A stretch of 64,000 nt of DNA from Dermabacteraceae bacterium TAE3-ERU5 (GTDB taxonomy: Bacteria; Actinomycetota; Actinomycetes; Actinomycetales; Dermabacteraceae), in NCBI GenBank assembly GCA_019218375.1, contig JAHUUK010000006.1, forward strand, positions 62,001-126,000, written 5' to 3'. Each line of letters begins with the position of its first letter. Position 1 is the stretch's first letter. The position numbers and the translations under genes were made by a program. The notes under the pieces were generated by a model. It had not been told where the DNA came from and did not search any database. It worked only from the letters and a program-made list of their open reading frames with translations. Positions 1 through 8,110 of the stretch are shown one piece after another.

Positions 1-321
1 TTTATTGTGGCAGGAGTCGTGGGATGCTTCCTTCTTGTAATTACGCGCAAAAGGACGGGCATTCTTCTTGCTGCACCACTCCAATTTTATGGTAAAATAA
101 GCTATTCGTTGTATATACAACATTACATCCCTGGATTGTTAATTATAAGATATTTTTATCCCATTTTGGGTCCGGTTCCGTCGCTTTTTATTGCCTTTGC
201 TGCAGTAACCTTTGCTGCTTATTTGCTCCACCTTGTTGGAGAGCGGTGGGCTAGTAAAAAATTCAGGAATTTTTTGCTGGAGCTCAGGTCTCATTTCGAT
301 ATCGTTAAGGGGGCTAAGTGA
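1..321 (+). CDS. Acyltransferase 3 family membrane protein, C-terminal fragment
   Basis: The reading frame is open from base 1, so the 5' end lies outside the window. About 106 residues remain. They contain hydrophobic helices and the segment GKISYSLYIQHYIP, which resembles the G-x-ISYSLYLWHWP stretch of acyltransferase-3 (OafA-like) proteins. These transfer acetyl or other acyl groups to surface polysaccharides at the membrane. The stop codon overlaps the GTG of the next glycosyltransferase by 4 bp, which indicates one operon. The sequence is AT-rich compared with DNA after about 1,390, which suggests horizontal acquisition. The family call rests on a short stretch. Confidence 0.7.
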   Translation, partial: FIVAGVVGCFLLVITRKRTGILLAAPLQFYGKISYSLYIQHYIPGLLIIRYFYPILGPVPSLFIAFAAVTFAAYLLHLVGERWASKKFRNFLLELRSHFDIVKGAK

Positions 322-1358
322 TAGCCATAGCTGCGAATAACGGTGACATTGGCGGTGGAGAGGTCATGCAAATCTCCATTGCGCGCGCTCTTTCTGGGGT
401 CGGCAAAGAGGTTTGTATAGTTGGGCCGGAGAACCCTGCGGGCCTAATCGCTTTCGCTAGAGAAGAAGGTTTTGAAACAGTTTCGCTCCCGGGTCGGGGG
501 AGAAAATCCTACATGCTGTCATTGCTTAAGTGGAGATTAAAAAATCTTGATCTACCCCTGTGGTGTAATGGTCTTGTTCCTTCTGCTGCAACTTCTGGTT
601 TGGGTGAGAGGATAGTGCATCTCCACAGGATTCCAGAAGGTCTGCAGAAAGGTGCAGAGATTGCAGCCAAGTTCAACTCCCTAGCTGTTCTAGTTCCGTC
701 ATATTACATGAAATCTGTTTTAGGAGAAGGAACTAGAGTGCTGGAAAACTGGACGGGGAATATTCCGTTTAGTTTTCGGGATTACGACTTCGCGACAAAA
801 GACGAAATTTGCGTGGGGTTTTTGGGTAGGGCAACGAGAGATAAAGGCCTGCATGTGTTAGCGAGGGCTGTTTATATTTTAAATCATTCTGGTCAGTATA
901 ATGATAGGCGGTATCGCCTAATTGTAGGTGGGGAGAGTAGGTTTGAGTCTCGTCGAGACGAACGAATAGTAGAGGAAGAGCTAGAGAGGGTTGCTGAATT
1001 TACAACCCGTCTTGGATGGGTTTCTAGAGAAGCTCTTTTTGTGCAGTCGGATTTAGCTGTATTCCCGTCAAGTTTTAACGAACCATTTGGTCTTGTGGCC
1101 GCTGAAGCCATGGCTTACGGCATCCCATTTGTTGTGTCTACTGCGGGAGGCTTGCCAGAGGTGGCTGGGGAAGACCACCCTTGGATATTTGCTAGAGACG
1201 ATGCCGAGGAGCTTGCAGATGTCATATATCGTCTTGCGGAATCTGATCCCAGTAGCTCCGTGAAAGCTTCTCGGAGGAGATGGGAGATAAAGTATTCTCC
1301 TGCAGCTGGCAGGGACAGAGTTAATGCGCTTTTAGGCAGTTTCGGTGGTGTCTTGTGA
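318..1358 (+). CDS. GT4-type glycosyltransferase
   Basis: This 346-residue protein has the two-domain layout of GT-B glycosyltransferases. The C-terminal half starts near residue 160 (EICVGFLGRATRDKGLHVLA). It carries the EX7E nucleotide-sugar motif in EPFGLVAAEAMAYGIPF near residues 255-275, followed by GGLPEV. It probably adds a sugar to a lipid-linked surface glycan in the cytoplasm; the sugar cannot be predicted. GTG was taken as start because it overlaps the upstream TGA (GTGA). The 3' end overlaps the next gene the same way. The whole gene is AT-rich with codon use unlike genes after 1,390. Confidence 0.85.
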   Translation: MIAIAANNGDIGGGEVMQISIARALSGVGKEVCIVGPENPAGLIAFAREEGFETVSLPGRGRKSYMLSLLKWRLKNLDLPLWCNGLVPSAATSGLGERIVHLHRIPEGLQKGAEIAAKFNSLAVLVPSYYMKSVLGEGTRVLENWTGNIPFSFRDYDFATKDEICVGFLGRATRDKGLHVLARAVYILNHSGQYNDRRYRLIVGGESRFESRRDERIVEEELERVAEFTTRLGWVSREALFVQSDLAVFPSSFNEPFGLVAAEAMAYGIPFVVSTAGGLPEVAGEDHPWIFARDDAEELADVIYRLAESDPSSSVKASRRRWEIKYSPAAGRDRVNALLGSFGGVL

Positions 1359-2311
1359 CTTTAAATGATTCTTTGGTCAGCGTTGTTGTTCCCTCCAGGG
1401 GCGGGGCGGCCACGCTGCCGCGCCTGTTTGACACTTTCGCGCAGCAAAACGATCCTAACTTCGAGGTAGTGGTGGTGCTCGACGGTGACATCGATGGCTC
1501 GCGCGCCATTGTGGATGCCGAGCAGCGCTTTAACGTGAGCGCCCTCGAATTTCCCGAAAATCGCGGCCGGGTAGCCGCCCTCAACGCCGGTTTTGCGCAG
1601 GCACGCGGAGAAATCTTGGTGCGTTGCGATGACGATTTGCTGCTACCGGCCGGGTTTATCGCCGCGCACCGCGCAGCGCACGCCAAGGCAGAAGCGGAAG
1701 GCCGCAGCGTGGGCGTGGTCGGCCCGACGTTTAACGTTTACGAAGACACGCCCTACGCCCGTGCCTACGGCCGCGGCACCGCGGATGCGGCTTTAGCGCA
1801 CGCTTACGCGCAAGGGTCAGAGACCGCGTGGCAGCTCTGGGCGGCCAACTGCTCCGAAACCAGGGACACCTTCGATGAGCTCGGGGGGTACGACACCGAT
1901 TACCGTCACTACGGCTGGGAAGACGTAGACCACGGCTACCGCGTTCATGCCTCGGGCCGGGAGATAGTGGTGTGTAAAGACGCCCAGGCAGATCACCTGG
2001 GGGCCGCTCCCGACACCCTTTCGCGCGCCCTACGGGCCTACCATTCCGGCGCCGCGCGGCACCTTTTCCTGGAAAAACATCCGCAATCCGGCCTTAAGGT
2101 AGCGAAGCCTGGTCCCGGCATCTGGGGGAGGGCGGTCGGAGTAACCGCCCGCCTGTTGAACGAGAAGGGCACCAAGGCGCTTAGCCGCGCCGTGGACGCC
2201 CTGCTACCGTTGCTCCCGGCCGCTATCGGGCGCAAAATGGTTGCTCTCACGGTGGAGGCCGCGGGACTGGCGGGTAACCGTCGGCCCAGCAATGTAAAGG
2301 AACGTTTCTAA
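1355..2311 (+). CDS. GT2-type glycosyltransferase
   Basis: A 318-residue GT-A enzyme. The N-terminus has the Rossmann-like start SVVVPSRGGAATLPRLFDTF, and the metal-binding acidic motif is RCDDDLLLP near residues 89-97. The later segment ELGGYDTDYRHYGWEDVDHG matches the GY-D-x-F-x-GWG/E-ED motif of galactosyltransferase-like GT2 proteins. It should act in the cytoplasm on a growing surface glycan. The start GTG overlaps the previous stop by 4 bp and the stop TAA overlaps the next ATG by one base. Base composition changes within the first dozen codons, from the AT-rich upstream genes to the GC-rich style of the chromosome. Confidence 0.88.
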   Translation: MTLNDSLVSVVVPSRGGAATLPRLFDTFAQQNDPNFEVVVVLDGDIDGSRAIVDAEQRFNVSALEFPENRGRVAALNAGFAQARGEILVRCDDDLLLPAGFIAAHRAAHAKAEAEGRSVGVVGPTFNVYEDTPYARAYGRGTADAALAHAYAQGSETAWQLWAANCSETRDTFDELGGYDTDYRHYGWEDVDHGYRVHASGREIVVCKDAQADHLGAAPDTLSRALRAYHSGAARHLFLEKHPQSGLKVAKPGPGIWGRAVGVTARLLNEKGTKALSRAVDALLPLLPAAIGRKMVALTVEAAGLAGNRRPSNVKERF

Positions 2312-3426
2312 TGCCCCGTATCGCGATAGCGCACGATTATTTGACGCAGCGCGGCGGCGCGGAACGCCTGGTGCTTTCGATCTGTCGGGCATTCCCCGAC
2401 GCAAAGCTGCACACGCTGTTTTACGAACCCGAGCAGACCTTCCCGGAATATCGCGATATTGACGTGGTGACCGGCCCCCTGAACGGCATTGCACCCCTGC
2501 GCCGTGACCCGCGCCTGGCCCTGCCGCTGCTGGCTCCGGCATCGCAAAGGATGCGCATTGATGCCGACCTGGTAATCGCCTCTTCTTCCGGCTGGGCACA
2601 CGCTTTCCCGAGCACCGGTAAGAAGCTGATTTACTGCCATTCCCCGGCGCGCTGGCTCTACCTGCCCGAGGACTACCTGGGCGATGCCGGTCCGCTCGAT
2701 CCGAAACGACTCGTGCTGACGCCCCTTGCGCCGCTGCTCAAGCGCTGGGATGGCCGCGCCGCGCAGCGGGCTGACGCCTACCTGGCTAACTCCAGCGTGG
2801 TGCGCCAGCGCATCGCGCGCATTTACGGGATCGATGCCCCGACGCTCTTCCCGCCGTTCTCCCCCTCCGTGGCGGAGGGAACCCAGGAAGAGGTCAGCCC
2901 CGAGGTCACCGAGTGGACCCGTAACGGCGGTTACCACCTGGTCGTATCCAGGCTGCAGCCCTATAAGAACGTCGATCGTGTGGCGGAGGCGTTCCGACAG
3001 ATGCCGCAAAAGCGCCTGCTGGTGATCGGCAAGGGGCCGCTCGGGGAACAGCTGCGCGCAGCAGCCCCCGACAACGTGCGTTACGCGGAAGGACTGAGCG
3101 ATGCCCAAATGCGCTGGGCGTACGCACACGCCAACGCCCTGATCGCGGCAAGCCACGAAGACTTTGGCCTGACCCCGCTGGAGGCCGGTAGCCACGGTAT
3201 TCCGACTCTGGCGCTGCACGCGGGCGGCTACCTGGATACCATCCGGGAGGGCGTGAACGGCCTGTTCTTCTCCGACTCCACCCCGGAGCTGATTCGGGAG
3301 GCAGTGGAAAGGGCCGACGTCAGCGAATGGTCAGAAGAGGCAATTCGCGCACACGTGGATGCCTTCACCGAAGATAAATTCATTGCCAGCCTGCGCGAGC
3401 ACGCAGACAGGGTATTAAACGCTTGA
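2311..3426 (+). CDS. GT4 family glycosyltransferase (mannosyltransferase-like)
   Basis: 371 residues. The N-terminal domain begins RIAIAHDYLTQRGGAERLVL and includes KLIYCHSPARWLY. The C-terminal domain includes YHLVVSRLQPYKNVDRVAEA and the donor-site motif EDFGLTPLEAGSHGIPTLA near residues 285-303. This arrangement is typical of WbaZ-like mannosyltransferases, although the actual sugar is inference. Its ATG shares one base with the preceding TAA, so translation is probably coupled. A 52-bp gap without an obvious terminator leads to the epimerase gene. Confidence 0.87.
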   Translation: MPRIAIAHDYLTQRGGAERLVLSICRAFPDAKLHTLFYEPEQTFPEYRDIDVVTGPLNGIAPLRRDPRLALPLLAPASQRMRIDADLVIASSSGWAHAFPSTGKKLIYCHSPARWLYLPEDYLGDAGPLDPKRLVLTPLAPLLKRWDGRAAQRADAYLANSSVVRQRIARIYGIDAPTLFPPFSPSVAEGTQEEVSPEVTEWTRNGGYHLVVSRLQPYKNVDRVAEAFRQMPQKRLLVIGKGPLGEQLRAAAPDNVRYAEGLSDAQMRWAYAHANALIAASHEDFGLTPLEAGSHGIPTLALHAGGYLDTIREGVNGLFFSDSTPELIREAVERADVSEWSEEAIRAHVDAFTEDKFIASLREHADRVLNA

Positions 3427-3478
3427 GCGTCCGGAGAGGGACGCCACGTAAGCAGATAGCAAAGTTAGGAAGATAGCG

Positions 3479-4504
3479 ATGACCGTTCTTATTACCGGCG
3501 GTGCGGGCTTCATTGGCCAGCATCTGGCAGCTCGCCTCAGCGAACGCGGCGTTGCCGTTACCGCACTAGATACCCTGGATGAGCAGGTGCACAGCGATCC
3601 GGAGGCTTCCAAGCGTCGCTTCCCCGGAGAGGTCGTGGTGGCCGACGTAGCAGACCCCGCCTCCTTCGCTCACTTCGACGACGCCGGCATCACCGCGGTG
3701 GTGCACCTGGCGGCGGAAACCGGCACCAGCCAGTCGATGTACGAGCAGGAACACTACCGCCGCGTAAACGTGGGCGGCACCGTGAACGCGGTTGAGGCCG
3801 CGCATCGCTGGGGCGTGCCGATCGTGGCGCTCAGCTCCCGCGCGGTTTACGGCGAAGGCGACCCGGTAAAGGCCACTACCGAAGACACCCCGCACCGCCC
3901 CCTGTCGGTGTACGGCGAAACCAAATCCGAGGGCGAAACCGCCGCTATCGAGGCTCTGCGGGGCGAAGTCCCCCTCACCATCATTCGCCCGCAGAACGTG
4001 ATCGGCCCCGGTCAGGCACTGCACAACCCCTACACCGGGGTGCTGTCGGCATTCCTGGCGAAGCTCAAGGCACACGAGCCCCTTACCGTTTACGGCACTG
4101 GCGAACAGACCCGCGACTTCGTGCACGTTAAGGACCTCGCGGCCCTGATCGACTGGGCGCTGTTCACGCCCATCGCAGACGAAAGCAACGTGCGCATCCT
4201 CAACTGCGGTAGCGGCGTGCGCATCACCCTCAACGACCTGGCGCGCTTCGCTGTCGCCGCCAGCCCGGACGGCCCCGTGGAAATCACCCACATCGAGGTC
4301 AAGCGCGCGGGCGACATCGATCACGCCCTGGCCGACATCACCCGCCTCAAGGAGCTTGGCGCCCCCGTGCCGCAGTGGCAGCCCGCGGATGCGGTGCGAG
4401 ACTTCATCCAGGCATCCTGGAACGATGAGGGCGCTGACCCCTCGGTCTGGGACAAGGCGCTCGACGAACTCGCGGAGCGGGGCCTGCTAGAGGGCGATAA
4501 GTGA
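3479..4504 (+). CDS. NAD-dependent epimerase/dehydratase (extended SDR)
   Basis: 341 residues with the NAD-binding GGAGFIGQHLA motif at the N-terminus, a Ser near residue 120 (VALSSRAVYGEGD) and the catalytic YGETK (YxxxK) near residues 142-146. The later IIRPQNVIGPGQ and DFVHVKDLA segments are typical of nucleotide-sugar epimerases and dehydratases. It probably makes or converts an activated sugar for the neighbouring glycosyltransferases; the substrate is not predictable. The stop overlaps the next GTG start by 4 bp. Confidence 0.88.
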   Translation: MTVLITGGAGFIGQHLAARLSERGVAVTALDTLDEQVHSDPEASKRRFPGEVVVADVADPASFAHFDDAGITAVVHLAAETGTSQSMYEQEHYRRVNVGGTVNAVEAAHRWGVPIVALSSRAVYGEGDPVKATTEDTPHRPLSVYGETKSEGETAAIEALRGEVPLTIIRPQNVIGPGQALHNPYTGVLSAFLAKLKAHEPLTVYGTGEQTRDFVHVKDLAALIDWALFTPIADESNVRILNCGSGVRITLNDLARFAVAASPDGPVEITHIEVKRAGDIDHALADITRLKELGAPVPQWQPADAVRDFIQASWNDEGADPSVWDKALDELAERGLLEGDK

Positions 4505-5508
4505 GCCAGCGCCACATTCTGCTCGTCTCTCCCGTCTTTCAGGGCTACTACCGTGGCATCGCCGCAGCCCTGGAGGAACTGGGATACCGGGTCACCACCC
4601 ACGTTTACGATCGGCCCGCCTCTTTCGCGGGCCGGCTCAAGAACAAGGCCCTGCACGAACTGCCCGAATGGTTGCGCCCGGAGGGGTTTGCGCAGCGGGT
4701 TACGCAGGAGGCGCTCGCCGTTTACCGCGAGGTGCGACCGGACGCCGTGATTACGGTGAAGGGCGATCAGCTCGGTGACGACTGGTGGTTCGCCCTCGAA
4801 GCGGACAAGACGCCGCGCGCGGTCTGGATGTACGACGAGCTGCGCCGGATGCGCTTCAGTGATGAACAGTGGGCGCACATGGGGCCCGTCTGCACCTATT
4901 CTTCGGAGGACGTTGCCACGCTTCGTGAACGCGGAATCGATGCCACCCATGTGCCGCTTGGCTTCGATACGCACCAGCAGATCGTGCCCAGCGAACGGGT
5001 GGACGCCCTGACTTTCATCGGCGCGCGTTACCCGAACCGGGAGCGGCTGCTGCAGGAGATTCACGGCATGGGCTGCCCTGTGCGGGCATACGGCCGACAG
5101 TGGTCGCGCCATCCCATCGACATCGCGCGTACCCGCGCGTTCGCGGATCCCGGCGTGCCCGCCGGGCGCGATGTGGAGCGAGGCGCCGCCTATGGCGTTA
5201 TGGCAGCTTCTCTGGCAACCCTCAACATCCACGGCGACCAGGACGGTTTCACCATGCGCACCTTCGAGGCCTGCGGCGTCGGCGCTGTGCAGATTGTGGA
5301 TCGTCCGGAAGTGAGTGCCTACTTCGAGCCTGGAAAAGAAATCCTGGTGGCTACTGACGCTGCGGAAATGGCCGAGGCCGCGGAGCGAGTGCGTACCGAC
5401 GCTAAGTTGGCTCAGAACATTCGCGCAGCGGGCAGGCGCAGGGCGTTAGCGGAACACACCCTGACCCATCGCCTGGGCAGTGTGGTGGCCAGGATCGCGA
5501 GTATCTAG
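4501..5508 (+). CDS. CgeB-like glycosyltransferase
   Basis: 335 residues. It resembles the CgeB / Glyco_trans_1_2 group of GT-B-like proteins. The N-terminal half begins HILLVSPVFQGYYRGIAAAL and includes RPDAVITVKGDQL. The C-terminal half includes DALTFIGARYPNRERLLQEI and the segment LNIHGDQDGFTMRTFEACGVGAVQIVD, where the family places its donor-site residues. It closes the first block of glycan genes and is followed immediately by a strong hairpin terminator. GTG start, coupled to the epimerase by a GTGA overlap. Confidence 0.8.
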   Translation: MSQRHILLVSPVFQGYYRGIAAALEELGYRVTTHVYDRPASFAGRLKNKALHELPEWLRPEGFAQRVTQEALAVYREVRPDAVITVKGDQLGDDWWFALEADKTPRAVWMYDELRRMRFSDEQWAHMGPVCTYSSEDVATLRERGIDATHVPLGFDTHQQIVPSERVDALTFIGARYPNRERLLQEIHGMGCPVRAYGRQWSRHPIDIARTRAFADPGVPAGRDVERGAAYGVMAASLATLNIHGDQDGFTMRTFEACGVGAVQIVDRPEVSAYFEPGKEILVATDAAEMAEAAERVRTDAKLAQNIRAAGRRRALAEHTLTHRLGSVVARIASI

Positions 5509-5520
5509 GCAGAAACAAAT

Positions 5521-5551
5521 AAAAGGGCACCCGCCTAGCGGGTGCCCTTTT
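5521..5551 (+). terminator. Rho-independent terminator after the first glycan operon
   Basis: A perfect 14-bp stem (5521-5534 with 5538-5551) with a three-base CTA loop, an A-run before it and a T-run at its 3' side. The A/T symmetry means it could work in both directions, also ending transcripts from the gene relic on the minus strand. Confidence 0.9.
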
Positions 5552-5565
5552 ATTTCGGGAAACGC

Positions 5566-5855
5566 TTACTTTTCTGCGTCCGCCGTAGCGGCTGCGATGG
5601 TGCCGTCCTCGTCCCAGGTTCGCCATTTGAGCGGTCGCACTTCCACCATCGGGCGGTCGCCTTGTACTCGATGCGCGCATCCGGTTTGCCGGAGCTGATG
5701 TTGCGCCACACGTCATGGATCTCTTCATCGCTTAGGCGGGAAGCCTTAGCCCAGTGCGGGGAGAACCAATCGAGGTCTCTCCGGTGAGGGCAGAAGATGC
5801 GGTTCCCTGGCGCACCTTGCGTGCCACCTGGATGGGGGGAACTGCTGCTGAGCAT
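5566..5855 (-). pseudogene. Frameshifted relic of an unknown gene
   Basis: Read on the minus strand, one frame gives protein-like sequence around DLDWFSPHWAKASRL and SDEEIHDVWRNISSGKPDARIEYK. At about 5660 the sensible reading shifts to another frame, giving DRPMVEVRPLKWRTWDEDG and ending AEK at a TAA (5566-5568). One extra C in the + strand at 5660-5661 would join the two parts. The 5' end is unclear; the ATG at 5855 is only the limit of the open frame. I do not recognise the family. It may be the tail of an older locus gene left behind by recombination. Confidence 0.5.
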
Positions 5856-6140
5856 CGGTTTTAAGGTTACTTGTCACGCTGTTGACGGAAAAGATTGGAA
5901 CTATTCGTACACTTTTCTACCTAGGCGATGCTGATATCAGTCAAGGGCGAAGCTTTGAAATGTGGGGCAGGTAAATGGAGTGTGGCACATTATTGCTCCG
6001 CATGGTGCCGGAAGCAGTGTGTTTCCGAGAAACTTAGGTGATGCCCCACGCCTCTCGCGGAGCAGAGACTTCATTCCAATGAGAGCGAGCCTCTGCTTTA
6101 CGGGTACCTAGCTATCCATACAGAAAGCGACACTTAGAAG
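5856..6140. other. Intergenic region before the ABC exporter
   Basis: No convincing gene is seen. The sequence is AT-rich relative to the flanks. Immediately before the exporter ATG there is GACACT (6129-6134) with a 6-nt gap, the same geometry as other start-site -10 boxes in this window, so the exporter may be leaderless. No good -35 is visible. Confidence 0.4.
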
Positions 6141-7958
6141 ATGACAGACAAAGTCAAGTCAGAGCTCAGCCTACGCGTAACACTGTCTCAGCTCAACCGG
6201 TTTTTCTCTCGCGGAGTAAAGATACGCTTGGCTCTGATTTCGCTATTCTCCATCGTGCTTGGCTTAATGGAAACTGCAGGCATTATGCTAGTTCTGCCTC
6301 TGGTAGACCTGGCGGTCGGTAAAAATACTTTGCCTGCGGTTGCTGCTGATATTGCTTCCGATTTGGGTCTTAACACTAATCGGAAGCTTGGGGTGGCATT
6401 GGTCTGTGCAGTAGTTGGAATATTTATACTAAAGGACCTTGGGAGTATCTGGTTTAACTGGTGGAAGTCGCGTTTCCTTGCTGTTCAGAGAGTGGAAACG
6501 CAGTACCGTATGATGGAAGGGTATATGTCCCTTCCCTGGCAGGAGTATCGCAAGTATTCCACTGCTGAAATAATACGTACGTTTCGTGACGCCGTGGATA
6601 GGCTTTATGGTTCTGTAGTTGGCGGCTTAATTAGTTTAGTTTCCGCTGTGTTTAGTGTTATCTCGATCTTTTTTGCGCTATTTTTCGCTATTCCTGTTCC
6701 CACCCTAGTAATCATGATTTATTTTTCCATAGGGGCGGGGTTTTACATGCGCTTTGTTCGTCCGCGCACAACGGGCGCGGGCGAGATGATTATGGAAGCT
6801 TCCGTGCAGAGCTATCTGAGTGCCCTGCATGGACTGGGAGCTTACAAGGAAATAACTCTACGGCATACAGAGAAATACTTCACCAAGAATTATAAAAGGG
6901 CTGCCATTAATGTTGCTGAGGCTGGCAGGGTTGCCGAATTTTATTCGGCCATCCCTAGGTTTCTTCTAGAGATTATCTTTATGTCTGCAGTTGGTTTACT
7001 GCTATTTTACATGTTTATCGTAGGCGATCAGGGGTCGGCTGTGGGGTCAATGGCGCTGTTGGTGGCTGCAGGCTTCCGGATCCTTCCGAATATCTCGGCA
7101 ATTATATCTGCTGTTAACAGTGTGCGTTTGGGGGCTGGCTCTCTTGATATTGTTTTCAAGGAATCTGCTGTCGCTACACGTAACTTGTTGCCGCAGCACA
7201 AAGAGTTGCGGCGGATGGAATATAGTAAGGAAATTTCCCTTCAGAATGTGCGTTTTGGTTATAGCGACTCTGATGGAGAGGTAGTCAAGGGAGTTAGCTT
7301 GAACATCCCCTACGGGAGTTCGGTAGCTTTTGTGGGCGGTTCTGGGGCCGGTAAAACTACCCTGGTAGATATCATCTTGGGGCTGCTCAGGCCAACTTCG
7401 GGGGTCGTACTGGTCGATGGCCAGGATATCTCCGACAACCCTCGTTCCTGGCAAGAAAATACCTCCATGGTTGCTCAGGATGTCTATGTTTCTGGTCGGT
7501 CAGTGCGCGAGAACATTATTTTTGATGAGCCGGTGGAATTGGCTGATCAAGAGCAGCTTAAAGCCACCGTGGAACGTGCTCAGCTTGCTGACTTGGTGGC
7601 TTCCCTGCCGGAAGGGCTGGACACTCTTTGTGGAGAGAGGGGAACGAGGCTCTCCGGTGGGCAGCGGCAGCGAATAGGCATCGCGCGCGCACTATACAGG
7701 AATCCGTCTCTTCTCGTTCTCGACGAAGCTACATCGGCACTTGACAATGAGACCGAAAAGAAGATCACAGATACCATTGATTCGTTGAGTGGTGGCGTCA
7801 CGGTAGTGGTTGTTGCGCACAGGCTTTCCACCGTTAAGAACGTTGATCAGGTGGTTTATCTGGAAAACGGTCAGATCGCGGGGATCGGGTCCTTCCGTGA
7901 GCTGCAAAAGACGAACGAAAAGTTTGCGCAGCTCGTGGCGCTCGGGAAGCTGGATTAG
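6141..7958 (+). CDS. ABC exporter, fused membrane and ATPase domains
   Basis: 605 residues. Residues about 30-340 form a six-helix exporter-type membrane domain. The ATPase domain follows, with Walker A GGSGAGKTT (about 399-407), signature LSGGQ (about 504-508) and Walker B SLLVLDEATSALD. The layout matches MsbA/PglK-like half-transporters. Beside a priming transferase and glycosyltransferases, flipping a lipid-linked oligosaccharide or exporting glycan is the likely job (inference). It would act as a homodimer in the plasma membrane. The gene is clearly AT-richer than both neighbours and sits next to a gene relic, which suggests transfer. Confidence 0.88.
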   Translation: MTDKVKSELSLRVTLSQLNRFFSRGVKIRLALISLFSIVLGLMETAGIMLVLPLVDLAVGKNTLPAVAADIASDLGLNTNRKLGVALVCAVVGIFILKDLGSIWFNWWKSRFLAVQRVETQYRMMEGYMSLPWQEYRKYSTAEIIRTFRDAVDRLYGSVVGGLISLVSAVFSVISIFFALFFAIPVPTLVIMIYFSIGAGFYMRFVRPRTTGAGEMIMEASVQSYLSALHGLGAYKEITLRHTEKYFTKNYKRAAINVAEAGRVAEFYSAIPRFLLEIIFMSAVGLLLFYMFIVGDQGSAVGSMALLVAAGFRILPNISAIISAVNSVRLGAGSLDIVFKESAVATRNLLPQHKELRRMEYSKEISLQNVRFGYSDSDGEVVKGVSLNIPYGSSVAFVGGSGAGKTTLVDIILGLLRPTSGVVLVDGQDISDNPRSWQENTSMVAQDVYVSGRSVRENIIFDEPVELADQEQLKATVERAQLADLVASLPEGLDTLCGERGTRLSGGQRQRIGIARALYRNPSLLVLDEATSALDNETEKKITDTIDSLSGGVTVVVVAHRLSTVKNVDQVVYLENGQIAGIGSFRELQKTNEKFAQLVALGKLD

Positions 7959-8110
7959 CTGGCACGGTCCTGTGAGAAGCCTGTGATAATGCGCCAATTA
8001 TCTTATTTTTCTAATTTGTAGAGCGCGCTTCGGATTATAGTACCCACAGGAAGACTACATAAAATAGCCAAAATCTCGGCTGATAAAGAAGTTTTGGGGA
8101 GGCTGCCCTA

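Noticed and set aside
2308-3219. Long minus-strand ORF opposite the GT4 gene
   Set aside because: Shadow of a GC-rich gene; the opposite strand has clear glycosyltransferase motifs and coupled starts.
3566-5232. Two 250-300 codon minus-strand ORFs opposite the epimerase and CgeB-like genes
   Set aside because: Composition is that of antisense GC-rich DNA with no recognisable motifs.
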